A stretch of 64,000 bases of DNA, from NCBI RefSeq assembly GCF_009831215.1, contig NZ_WUTW01000002.1:1335002-1399001 (forward strand), read 5' to 3'. This stretch comes from Actinomadura rayongensis (lineage in GTDB: Bacteria; Actinomycetota; Actinomycetes; Streptosporangiales; Streptosporangiaceae). This document shows positions 25,880-33,341 of the stretch, one piece after another. The position numbers were made by a program, and so were the translations under genes. The notes beneath the pieces are model-generated. The model was not told where the DNA came from, made no database searches, and saw nothing but the letters and a program-made list of their open reading frames with translations. Position 1 is the stretch's first letter. The number at the start of each line of letters is the position of its first letter.

Positions 25880-25994
25880 GGGGCGTGGGGGCGGAGCCCC
25901 CACATCGGGGGGTTCGGGGGGTCGTCCCCCCGATGGGCACTGCGGGCTTCCGGGAAGGTGCAGCGAAGCGCACCGAACAGGACATGCCGACTCG
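25880..25994 (-). repeat. tRNA-trailer repeat, copy 2
   Basis: Near-identical to 114-234: GTGGGGGC/GCCCCCAC, then GGGGGG-TTCGGGGGGTCGT-CCCCCC, then GGGAAGGTGC..GCACCGAACA, ending GCCGACTCG directly at the tRNA-Ala 3' end. Between this and the Crp gene start (25657-25879) I see no gene; 25681-25694 repeats GAACGCGCCCACGG, also found at 14-27. Confidence 0.75.
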
Positions 25995-26068
25995 TGGAGC
26001 CGCGGGGAGTCGAACCCCGGGCCTCCTGCGTGCAAGGCAGGCGCTCTGGCCAACTGAGCTACGGCCCC
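25995..26068 (-). tRNA. tRNA-Ala (anticodon TGC)
   Basis: The minus strand gives a cloverleaf: acceptor GGGGCCG/CGGCTCC with one G-T pair, D arm GCTCAGTTGGCCAGAGC, anticodon arm CTGCC-TTGCACG-CAGG (TGC), and T arm CGGGGTTCGACTCCCCG. It is 74 nt with no encoded CCA. Confidence 0.95.
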
Positions 26069-26079
26069 GAATCGTGGTC

Positions 26080-26106
26080 AGGGTACCGGATCGGCGGGCA
26101 CCCTGA
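26080..26106 (-). promoter_or_regulatory. Probable tRNA-Ala promoter
   Basis: On the minus strand TTCAGG (26106-26101) and TACCCT (26085-26080) are spaced 15 bases, with TACCCT 11 bases before the tRNA 5' end. The -10 fits the TANNNT actinomycete form; the -35 match is weak. Confidence 0.4.
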
Positions 26107-26229
26107 AGCGGCCGTGCGCCGGCGGGCGGCCGGGACGGCAGTGGACCCGGCGGGATCGGGGCGGGCGCGGGGCGGTGCCGCTCCCGGTCACGCCGGGGTC
26201 CTCCTCGAAAGCGTTCTCGTCGCCGCGAC

Positions 26230-26349
26230 TCAGTTGTCGGAGGAGGTCGCCTCGGTCCACAGGTCCAGCTCGGCGCGGTCCTGCTGGAGCCGGCGCCAGA
26301 TGGCGAAGCCGCCGAGAGCGACCACAGCGAGAACAAGCAGCTTCTTCAC
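26230..26349 (-). CDS. DLW-39 family small protein
   Basis: A 39-aa protein, too short for many gene finders. The GTG start gives VKKLLVLAVVALGGFAIWRR, a single membrane helix, followed by LQQDRAELDLWTEAT with the family-naming DLW. Exactly 39 residues is the defining length of this actinobacterial family. AAGGGG precedes the start by 9 bases. It lies upstream of tRNA-Ala on the same strand, the usual neighbourhood for this family. Function unknown. Confidence 0.88.
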   Translation of the reverse strand: MKKLLVLAVVALGGFAIWRRLQQDRAELDLWTEATSSDN

Positions 26350-26560
26350 GGTTGGGACCCCTTCACTTCGACTATGAAGCACGGCCCGGGGATCGCGGTC
26401 GGATCGCTCGCGAGTCGGCCCCCAGGTTCTTCGCAGCCTAGCAACCGAAGGCCGCGGCTCCGCACTCGCGCGGCCCTATCGGACCCAACGTCCAATCCGG
26501 ACAGTGCTGTGGCGGTGGGGACACCTTCGCGGATCGGGGGGTTCGACGGATAATCCGAGC

Positions 26561-26764
26561 GTGGACGACTTCCACCTGTGGGAGCGGGAGTTCGGCGCGT
26601 CCGAGCCGGCGGAGAGCGGGCGCGGACGGGGCGAGGCGCTGCTGGCCGGGGCGTTGACGGTCACCGGCTGCACGGCGCTGATCGTGCTCGGCGGGACGGC
26701 GGCGGGCGTCGCGGGCCTCGTCCTCGCCGGGGTGATCGCCGTGCTGTGGCGGTGCGGCCTCTGA
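26561..26764 (+). CDS. Small membrane protein, possibly leaderless
   Basis: A 67-aa frame from GTG 26561: VDDFHLWEREFGASEPAE, a Gly/Arg stretch, then two close hydrophobic segments (ALLAGALTVTGCTALIVLGG and AAGVAGLVLAGVIAVLW). No ribosome site is present. GATAAT at 26549-26554 lies just 7 bases before the GTG, consistent with a leaderless transcript. The neighbouring stretch 26350-26560 otherwise shows no gene. No family recognised. Confidence 0.5.
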   Translation: MDDFHLWEREFGASEPAESGRGRGEALLAGALTVTGCTALIVLGGTAAGVAGLVLAGVIAVLWRCGL

Positions 26765-26813
26765 CCGGCCGCTGACCGGCCACGATGCGTGAGCGCGTCC
26801 ACTCCCGGCCATA

Positions 26814-27707
26814 TCAGCCGGTGGTCACGCTGGTCTCGGCGACGGGCGCGGCGGGACGCGACCGCACCGTCGCGAGGACGGACCCGCAGAGGATCAGCGC
26901 GAACGCGGCGAGGATCGGAAGCGTGAGCGGCTCGTCCAGCAGCAGGACCCCGGCGGCGACCGCGACGGCCGGGTTGACGTAGGTGAACACGGTCGCCCGC
27001 GCCGGCCCGACCTCGCGGATCAGCGCGAAGAACACGAGGAACGCGACGACCGTGCAGACGGCGCCGAGCGCGACGAGGGCGAGCAGCACCCGTCCGTCCG
27101 GCACTGAGGACGGCCGGGTGAGCGCGGCGGGCGCGGCGTAGACGAGCGCGGCGAAGGCGAGGCAGGACGCGGTCAGCGGAAGGCTCGGCACGTCCCCGAG
27201 CCGCCGCACCATGATCAGCGGCGCGGTCGCGTAGCCGAGGACGACGAGCAGCACCTCGCCGACGGCCAGCACGTCCCCGCCGCCGAGATGGGGCCCGGCG
27301 AGGAACGCGACGCCGCCGAGCCCGAGCAGCAGCCCGGCCCACCGGACGGGCCCGAGCCGTTCGGCGTCCCCGGCGGCCCGCGCGGCGAGGACGCCGACGA
27401 TCGGGACGGCCGCGATGAGCAGTCCGGTCAGCGAGCTGGACAGGGTGCGCTCGGCGTCCGACAGCAGCGCCCACGGCCCGAGGATCTCCAGCGCGGCGAA
27501 CAGCAGCACGGGCCGCCAGTGCCGCGCGACGATCCCGAACCCGCCGCCGCGCAGGGCGACGGGCAGCAGCAGCGCCGCCCCGACCGCCGTCCGCGCGAAC
27601 ACGACGACGGGCACGGACACCTCGTCCACCGCCACCTTGATCAGCAGGTACGGGATGCCCCACACCACGCACATGACCGCGAACAACGCCCACCCACGCC
27701 GGCTCAC
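26814..27707 (-). CDS. EamA/DMT-family transporter
   Basis: Protein of 297 aa with about ten membrane helices in two EamA repeats, typical of drug/metabolite or amino-acid exporters. The GTG at 27707 (VSRRGWALFAVMCVVWGIPY) follows GGAGG by 4 bases and gives the standard N-terminus with the conserved W-G-x-x-Y helix. YVNPAVAVAAGVLLLDEPLT in the last repeat is a family hallmark. Substrate cannot be predicted. It stands alone between oppositely oriented or unrelated genes. Confidence 0.88.
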   Translation of the reverse strand: MSRRGWALFAVMCVVWGIPYLLIKVAVDEVSVPVVVFARTAVGAALLLPVALRGGGFGIVARHWRPVLLFAALEILGPWALLSDAERTLSSSLTGLLIAAVPIVGVLAARAAGDAERLGPVRWAGLLLGLGGVAFLAGPHLGGGDVLAVGEVLLVVLGYATAPLIMVRRLGDVPSLPLTASCLAFAALVYAAPAALTRPSSVPDGRVLLALVALGAVCTVVAFLVFFALIREVGPARATVFTYVNPAVAVAAGVLLLDEPLTLPILAAFALILCGSVLATVRSRPAAPVAETSVTTG

Positions 27708-27800
27708 CGCGCCTCCTTCCGCCGCCCCGACGCTCCCCTCCGCGGTGCGTCCCGGTCTTGAACGCAATTGCGCCGAAACCGGGAACATTCCCGCGCGGCG

Positions 27801-29099
27801 TCAGCGCAGCCGGGCGGCGAGGAGCGCGACGTCGTCCTCGAAGGAGCCCTGGAGGCGTCCCATCAGCGCGTCGCACAGCGCCCGCAGGTCGTGGGACGCG
27901 TGGGCGCCGGTGATGGCGGCGGTGTCGTCCATCCCCTCGTGCAGGTGGTGGCCGCGCCGTTCGACGAGCCCGTCGGTGTGCAGCACGATGGTCGCGCCGG
28001 GCGGCAGGTCGTGGGTGTAATCGGTGCGGGGCAGCTCGGGGTCGACGCCGAGCGGCGGGTCCGCCTCGCCGTCCAGGTAGCGCGAGCCCTGCCCGGGGAC
28101 GGCGACCAGCGGCGGCACATGGCCCGCGCTGGACCAGCACAGCCGCCGGCCCCCGTTCTCGTCCGGCTCCAGCCGCGCGAGCAGGACGGTCGCCATCGGC
28201 CCGTCGTGCAGCTCGTGCAGCGCGCCGTCGAGATGCCCGAGGAGCATGCTGGGCGGTTCCCGCCGGGTGAACGCGATCAGCCGGAGCATGTTGCTGATCC
28301 GGCTCATGACCGACGAGGCGTGGACGTCGTGGCCCATCACGTCCCCGACCATCACGCACAGCGCGCCGCCGGGCAGCCGGACGACGTCGTACCAGTCGCC
28401 GCCGATGCGCGGGGCCTGCGAGGACGGCTCGTAGCGCGCGTCCAGCTCGCACAGGTCGAGGCTCGGCAGCTCGGGGAGCAGCCGGCGCTGGAAGTCCTCG
28501 GTGGCGCTGTGCAGCCGCCGGTAGAGATGGGCGTTCTCGATCGTGACGGCCGCCGCGCTCGCCAGCGCGGTCAGGACGTTCTCGTCGTCGTCGGAGAACG
28601 GACCCTCGTCCTTGTCGGTCAGGTAGAGGTTGCCGTACACCTTCCCGCGGACGCGGATCGGCACGCCCAGCAGCGTCTTCATCACCGGATGGTCGGGCGG
28701 GAAGCCGACCGCGCGGGGATCGTGGGGAATGTCGTCCGACCGCAGCGGCCGGGCGGTGCGGACCAGCTCGCCGATCAGCCCGCCGCCGCGCGGCAGCTGG
28801 GCGGCGTCCTCGATGTAGTGGTCCATGCCCGGCCCCGAGGTCAGCAGCCCGGTGACGCCTCCGTGCTCGTCGTGCAGGCCCAGCGCTCCGTAGCGGGCGT
28901 GGACGAGCCGCTGCCCGGTCTCCACGAGGGTGCGCAGGACGTCTTTCACGTCCAGGTTCGCGCTGAGCGCGATGACGGCGTCGAGCAGTTCGCTCAACTG
29001 GCTGTGGTGTTCGGTCAGGTGCGCCAGGGCGGTGCGGATCTGGTCCAGGTCCGCGTCGCCCGAGCGGCTCGGATGGTCGTCGCCGGTCGGCTCGTTCAC
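27801..29099 (-). CDS. GAF-domain PP2C/SpoIIE-type phosphatase
   Basis: Cytoplasmic protein of 432 aa. A GAF sensor domain (about residues 35-190) contains LTEHHSQLSELLDAVIALS and GVPIRVRGKVYGNLYLTDK. The PP2C-like SpoIIE domain (about 205-430) has metal motifs IGGDWYDVV, VGDVMGHDVHA, LHTDGLVE and EDDVALLAARL. Such proteins dephosphorylate anti-sigma-factor antagonists in partner-switch pathways. No antagonist or anti-sigma kinase gene is adjacent. GTG 29099 is preferred over GTG 29114 because AGGAAGG lies correctly before it. Confidence 0.9.
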   Translation of the reverse strand: MNEPTGDDHPSRSGDADLDQIRTALAHLTEHHSQLSELLDAVIALSANLDVKDVLRTLVETGQRLVHARYGALGLHDEHGGVTGLLTSGPGMDHYIEDAAQLPRGGGLIGELVRTARPLRSDDIPHDPRAVGFPPDHPVMKTLLGVPIRVRGKVYGNLYLTDKDEGPFSDDDENVLTALASAAAVTIENAHLYRRLHSATEDFQRRLLPELPSLDLCELDARYEPSSQAPRIGGDWYDVVRLPGGALCVMVGDVMGHDVHASSVMSRISNMLRLIAFTRREPPSMLLGHLDGALHELHDGPMATVLLARLEPDENGGRRLCWSSAGHVPPLVAVPGQGSRYLDGEADPPLGVDPELPRTDYTHDLPPGATIVLHTDGLVERRGHHLHEGMDDTAAITGAHASHDLRALCDALMGRLQGSFEDDVALLAARLR

Positions 29100-29218
29100 G
29101 GGCGCCTTCCTCACGCGGGGGCACAGGCCAACAACGGACGTCGTGATCGTCTCGCGGCGGCGCCGCGCGGCACGGCCGGTGACGTCCTCGATGTCGTCTA
29201 CGTTCGGTCATGCCTTGT

Positions 29219-30988
29219 TCAGTCGGCGAGCCAGAGGCGGGAGTAGTCGTAGGACGACGCCGTCGGGAGGAACTGGGCGTTGCGGACGCGGGACGCGTGG
29301 AACACCGTCGTGGACCGGTCGAGCAGCGGGATGATCGGCGCGTCCACCATGACGCGCTGGTCGGCGAGCCGCCACAGCCGCGCCGCGCTCTCGGGGGACG
29401 ACGCGGTCAGCGCCCGGTCGATGAGGCGGTCCACGTCGGGCGAGTCGTAGCCGCCGTAGTTGGTGGAGTTCGGGCCGTACAGGCGTCCGTCCAGCAGCGG
29501 CTGGAGCACCGAGCGGCCGTTGTTGCCGTACCAGTCGGGCGTCCAGCCGGGCGCGGCGATGTCCCAGTGGCCCTCGCGGGCCTGCGCGGGGTCGGCGATC
29601 GTCGACCGGTAGAAGTTGCCGCCGCTGTCGGCGCGCAGCCGCGTCTCGACGCCGCACGCGCGCAGGTTCGCGGCCAGCGACTCGGCGATCTGCCGGTGGA
29701 CGCTGTTCGTCCGGTAGGGGAAGGTCAGCGTCAGGTGCGGGGCTCCGGCGGCGGCGAGCCGACGGCGGCACTCGGCCGGGTTCCCCGCGTCGCCCGGCGT
29801 CGGGTACGGGTCGGACGGCGCGAACCCCGAGCTGCCCGGCGGGATCACCCCGTGCAGCGGACGCGCCACCGACGGCCCGCCGACCAGCTTGACCAGCGCC
29901 GACCGGTCCACCGCGTAGGACAGGGCGCGCCGCACGTCCGCCCGCGCGAGCGCGCCGCCGTTGTTCGGGCTGCGCGTGTTGAACACGACGTACGGGCTGT
30001 TGCTCGGCGTGCGCTGGATCGCGAAGCGCGGGTCGGCGCGGACCCGGGGCAGGACGGACGTCGGGACGGGCTGGTCCCACGCGAGGTCCGCCGCGCCCGC
30101 CTCGATCTGCTGCTGGACGACGTCCGGCGAGTCCTGCCCGAACGTGATCCGGATCGTCGCGACGTGCCGCTCCCGCAGCGGATCGGTCGCCGCGCTCCAC
30201 GCCGGGTTGCGGTCGAGCGTGATCGACTGGCCGGCGCGGTAGGACGCGATGCGGTACGGGCCGTCGGAGATGGTGTTCCGCCGGAAGTCCGGACCGTCCG
30301 GGAGGAACCGGTCGTACTCGGCGGGCGCGGCGGCCGTCGCCTGGAGCGTCAGCAGGTTGAGGAAGTCGCTGGCGGGACGGATCAGGCGGAACACGATCGT
30401 CCGGTCGCCGACGGCCCGCACGCCGGGGATCGTGTGGGTGCGCTGGAACGCGGCGATCGCGGCCGGGTCGCGGCCGGACACGCGGCCGAACGCGCGGCAG
30501 TACTCGGCCATCCCGCGCAGCGTCGGCAGGAAGTACGCCTGCGACGACGACGGCGACGCCGGGTTGCACAGCCGCTTGAACCCGCGCTCGAAGTCCCCGG
30601 CGGTCACCTCGCGCGGCGGCGCCGTGTCCCACCGGACGCCGGGGCGCAGCCGCAGCGTGTACGTCAGGCCGTCCGCCGAGATGCCGTGCCCGCGCGTCGG
30701 CACCTTCGCGGCGACGTCGGCGCGGACCGACATCGTCACCCCGATGTCGTTGGACGCGCGGATCCCGAGCAGCGTCCGCGAGAACAGCCGCGTCAGCCCG
30801 AACCCGCCGACGCTGGCCACGCTCGCCGTGTCCAGGTGCTCGACGTCGGACGACCCGACGACCCGGAGCGTCCCGCCGTCGCGCGGCGGCCCCGGGTCCG
30901 CGCCGGCCGGCCCGTCGGCCGTGCAGCCCGCCAGTCCGAGCGCGAGGCAGGCCAAACCCGCCGCCGCGCCGCGCATGTCACGCGCCAT
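29219..30988 (-). CDS. Family 5 extracellular solute-binding lipoprotein
   Basis: Protein of 589 aa with a lipoprotein signal peptide ending LAGC (Cys22). The mature part follows the DppA/OppA fold: GGTLRVVGSSDVEHLDTA near the start, YTLRLRPGVRWDTAP, the SDGPYRI and ADVRRALSYAVDR regions, and PDWYGNNG near the domain hinge. Such proteins capture peptides, nickel or sugars for ABC importers. No permease or ATPase genes adjoin, so it either serves a distant transporter or has a sensory role. Confidence 0.9.
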   Translation of the reverse strand: MARDMRGAAAGLACLALGLAGCTADGPAGADPGPPRDGGTLRVVGSSDVEHLDTASVASVGGFGLTRLFSRTLLGIRASNDIGVTMSVRADVAAKVPTRGHGISADGLTYTLRLRPGVRWDTAPPREVTAGDFERGFKRLCNPASPSSSQAYFLPTLRGMAEYCRAFGRVSGRDPAAIAAFQRTHTIPGVRAVGDRTIVFRLIRPASDFLNLLTLQATAAAPAEYDRFLPDGPDFRRNTISDGPYRIASYRAGQSITLDRNPAWSAATDPLRERHVATIRITFGQDSPDVVQQQIEAGAADLAWDQPVPTSVLPRVRADPRFAIQRTPSNSPYVVFNTRSPNNGGALARADVRRALSYAVDRSALVKLVGGPSVARPLHGVIPPGSSGFAPSDPYPTPGDAGNPAECRRRLAAAGAPHLTLTFPYRTNSVHRQIAESLAANLRACGVETRLRADSGGNFYRSTIADPAQAREGHWDIAAPGWTPDWYGNNGRSVLQPLLDGRLYGPNSTNYGGYDSPDVDRLIDRALTASSPESAARLWRLADQRVMVDAPIIPLLDRSTTVFHASRVRNAQFLPTASSYDYSRLWLAD

Positions 30989-31095
30989 CGAACGCCCCTC
31001 ACTGCGGTACGGTCCACCATCACCCGCAGTGCCACAGTAAGGCCAGAGCGTAATAACGGCCGCTACATCCCCATTTTCCTTAAGGTAAAAGGGAA

Positions 31096-31123
31096 GGCCC
31101 CGGCGTCCGTGGACACCGGGGCC
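31096..31123 (-). terminator. Terminator of ino1
   Basis: A long GC stem (GGCCCCGGCGTCC with GGACACCGGGGCC, one mismatch) starts 22 bases after the ino1 stop. On the minus strand it is followed by a T-rich run (TTCCCTTTTACCTT). Confidence 0.85.
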
Positions 31124-31144
31124 GACACCGAGCCGGGAAACGGA

Positions 31145-32224
31145 TCAGCGTTCCACGTCACCGCGGATGAACGCCTCGACGGCCTCGCGGGCCTGGTCGT
31201 CGTTGTACTGCTCCGGCGGGGACTTCATGAAGTACGAGCTGGCCGACAGGATCGGGCCGCCGATCCCGCGGTCCTTGGCGATCTTCGCGGCGCGCACCGC
31301 GTCGATGATGACGCCGGCGGAGTTCGGGGAGTCCCAGACTTCCAGCTTGTACTCCAGGTTCAGCGGCGTGTCGCCGAAGGACTTGCCCTCCAGGCGGACG
31401 TACGCCCACTTGCGGTCGTCCAGCCACGGCACGTGGTCCGACGGGCCGATGTGCACGTCGGCCTTCGCCATCTCGTGCGGGATCTGCGACGTCACCGACT
31501 GCGTCTTGGAGATCTTCTTGGACTGGAGGCGCTTGCGCTCCAGCATGTTCATGAAGTCCATGTTGCCGCCGAAGTTGAGCTGGTACGTGCGCAGCAGCTC
31601 GACCCCGCGGTCCTCGAAGAGCTTGGCCATCACGCGGTGCGTGATCGTCGCGCCCACCTGCGACTTGATGTCGTCGCCCACGATCGGGACGCCCGCGTCG
31701 GTGAACTTCTTCGCCCACTCGGGGTCGGACGCGATGAACACCGGCAGCGCGTTGACGAACGCGACGTTCGCGTCGATGGCGCACTGCGCGTAGAAGCGGT
31801 CCGCCTCCTCCGAGCCGACGGGCAGGTAGGACACCAGCACGTCCACCCGGGCGTCCTTCAGGGCCTGGACGACGTCGACCGGCGCGGCGTCCGACTCCTC
31901 GATGGTGTCGAGGTAGTACTCGCCGAGGCCGTCGAACGTGTGGCCGCGCTGCACGATGACACCGGACGGCGGAACGTCCGCGAACTTGATCGTGTTGTTC
32001 TCGCTCGCGTGGATCGCCTCGGAGAGGTCCATCCCGACCTTCTTGGCGTCCACGTCGAAGGCCGCCACGAACTCGACGTCGCCCACGTGGTAGTCGCCGA
32101 ACTGCACGTGCATGAGGCCGGGCACCCTGGTCTCGGGGCTCGCGTCCTTGTAGAACTCGACACCCTGGACGAGCGAAGAGGCGCAGTTGCCCACACCCAC
32201 GATGGCTACGCGCACCGAACCCAT
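31145..32224 (-). CDS. ino1: myo-Inositol-1-phosphate synthase
   Basis: NAD-dependent enzyme of 359 aa converting glucose-6-phosphate to inositol-1-phosphate, the entry point to phosphatidylinositol and mycothiol. [20 protein letters not shown] is the NAD-binding start. [20 protein letters not shown] and [10 protein letters not shown] are family signatures; [15 protein letters not shown] lies in the active site. The ATG at 32224 has AAGGAG 8 bases upstream. It lies 74 bases after padR, so the two probably form one operon controlled by the padR operator. Confidence 0.95.
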   Translation of the reverse strand: MGSVRVAIVGVGNCASSLVQGVEFYKDASPETRVPGLMHVQFGDYHVGDVEFVAAFDVDAKKVGMDLSEAIHASENNTIKFADVPPSGVIVQRGHTFDGLGEYYLDTIEESDAAPVDVVQALKDARVDVLVSYLPVGSEEADRFYAQCAIDANVAFVNALPVFIASDPEWAKKFTDAGVPIVGDDIKSQVGATITHRVMAKLFEDRGVELLRTYQLNFGGNMDFMNMLERKRLQSKKISKTQSVTSQIPHEMAKADVHIGPSDHVPWLDDRKWAYVRLEGKSFGDTPLNLEYKLEVWDSPNSAGVIIDAVRAAKIAKDRGIGGPILSASSYFMKSPPEQYNDDQAREAVEAFIRGDVER

Positions 32225-32298
32225 CCGGTTGCTCCTTCTCTTCTTGGGGAACATGTGGTGTTGCTTCACCCGCCCCCGAGGGGGTGGGACCGCGGCTT

Positions 32299-32913
32299 TC
32301 AGCGGCCCTTGTCCCGAGGCATGTCCTGATTCGTGGTCTTTGCTTGTTCCTGTTCCGCCCGCTCGCGACCGATCAGCTCGTTGAGCCACCGGACCTCGCG
32401 TTCGACGGATTCGAGCCCGTGGTTCTGCAGCTCGAGGGTGTAGCTGTCGACCCGCTCGCGGGTCCGCGCCAGCGCGGCGCGCACACTCTCCAGCCGCTCC
32501 TCCAAACGGCTGCGCCGCCCCTCCAGGATCCGGAGCCGGACGTCGGCCCGGGTGTGCGAGAAGAAGGCGAAACGTACGCCGAACCCCTCGTCCTCCCAGG
32601 AGGCGGGTCCCGCCTCGGTCAGGAGCTCTTGCAGGTGCTCCTTGCCCTCGGCGGTGAGGGTGTAGACGATCTTCGATCGGCGGCTCTGCAGCGGGAGCGC
32701 CCCGCTCTCGCGCTCCTCGGGCCGGTCCTCCACGATCAGCCCCCTGGCGAGGAGCTGCTTGAGGCAGGGATACAGCGACCCATAGGAGAAGGCGCGGAAC
32801 ATGCCGAGCAGGGCGTTGAGCCGCTTGCGCAGCTCGTACCCGTGCATCGGGGCCTCGTTGAGCAGACCGAGCACGGCGAGTTCGAGTACTCCCGCGCCCT
32901 TCTTGCCCGCCAT
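32299..32913 (-). CDS. PadR-family repressor
   Basis: Protein of 204 aa. Residues ~8-95 are the winged helix: [20 protein letters not shown], then [20 protein letters not shown] and [14 protein letters not shown]. The C-terminal half is a long helical domain with charged heptads ([20 protein letters not shown]) for dimerisation. It is the promoter-proximal gene before ino1, an arrangement widely conserved in actinomycetes. The complex palindromic element directly upstream suggests autorepression and control of inositol synthesis. Confidence 0.92.
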   Translation of the reverse strand: MAGKKGAGVLELAVLGLLNEAPMHGYELRKRLNALLGMFRAFSYGSLYPCLKQLLARGLIVEDRPEERESGALPLQSRRSKIVYTLTAEGKEHLQELLTEAGPASWEDEGFGVRFAFFSHTRADVRLRILEGRRSRLEERLESVRAALARTRERVDSYTLELQNHGLESVEREVRWLNELIGRERAEQEQAKTTNQDMPRDKGR

Positions 32914-32941
32914 GTGACCGCTCTCGCTTCCGCAGCTGCCG

Positions 32942-32999
32942 ATGTCTCGTCGTGATGTATCAACCCAATGTATCGAGTCGATACATCTGAAAGATACGT
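32942..32999. promoter_or_regulatory. PadR operator array
   Basis: A perfect 19-bp dyad ATGTATCGA-g-TCGATACAT is centred at 32977. The half-site ATGTATC recurs at 32955 and, as ATGTCTC, at 32942, each 13 bp apart. Its inverse recurs 13 bp to the right as GATACGT (32993-32999). The 32955-32999 part is symmetric about the centre. Together with the stretch to 33341 this fills the gap between padR and the rightward PBP gene. Confidence 0.75.
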
Positions 33000-33286
33000 A
33001 GCGGCGCGGATCCTGGCAAGTCACCCCGCGGGGTGGTGGACGTCACGCGGCGCGTTCCCCGTCACGTTGCCGCAGGTCAGCCGGGGGAAACGCGGTATTA
33101 TGCCGTGTTTGTCCGACGTGGATGTCCGGCTGAGTGACCAACCTCTCGCGTGTCGTAACCGGACGCCGGGGGCGGACCGCCGCCGATCCGCCGTCCGCTC
33201 GCCGGACCCGTCCGCCCGGCGCTTTCCGTGCACGTCCGGCCACCCGCGGTTCACCTGCGCGACATGCGTCTCTCGCCCCCCGGCCC

Positions 33287-33298
33287 GCGCAGTACCCT
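33287..33298 (+). promoter_or_regulatory. Conserved upstream element of first PBP gene
   Basis: GCGCAGTACCCT here recurs exactly at 36497-36508 upstream of the second PBP gene. Both are followed by CGGACGA and, at the start codons, by GAGGTCGCGTGAGT. TACCCT fits a -10 of TANNNT type. Confidence 0.5.
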
Positions 33299-33341
33299 TC
33301 CGGACGAACGGAGCCCGTCGTCCCCTGCTGATCGAGGTCGC

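Noticed and set aside
29210..32329. A 1039-aa rightward frame across the solute-binding and ino1 genes
   Set aside because: It lies entirely antisense to two well-supported genes and has no family resemblance.
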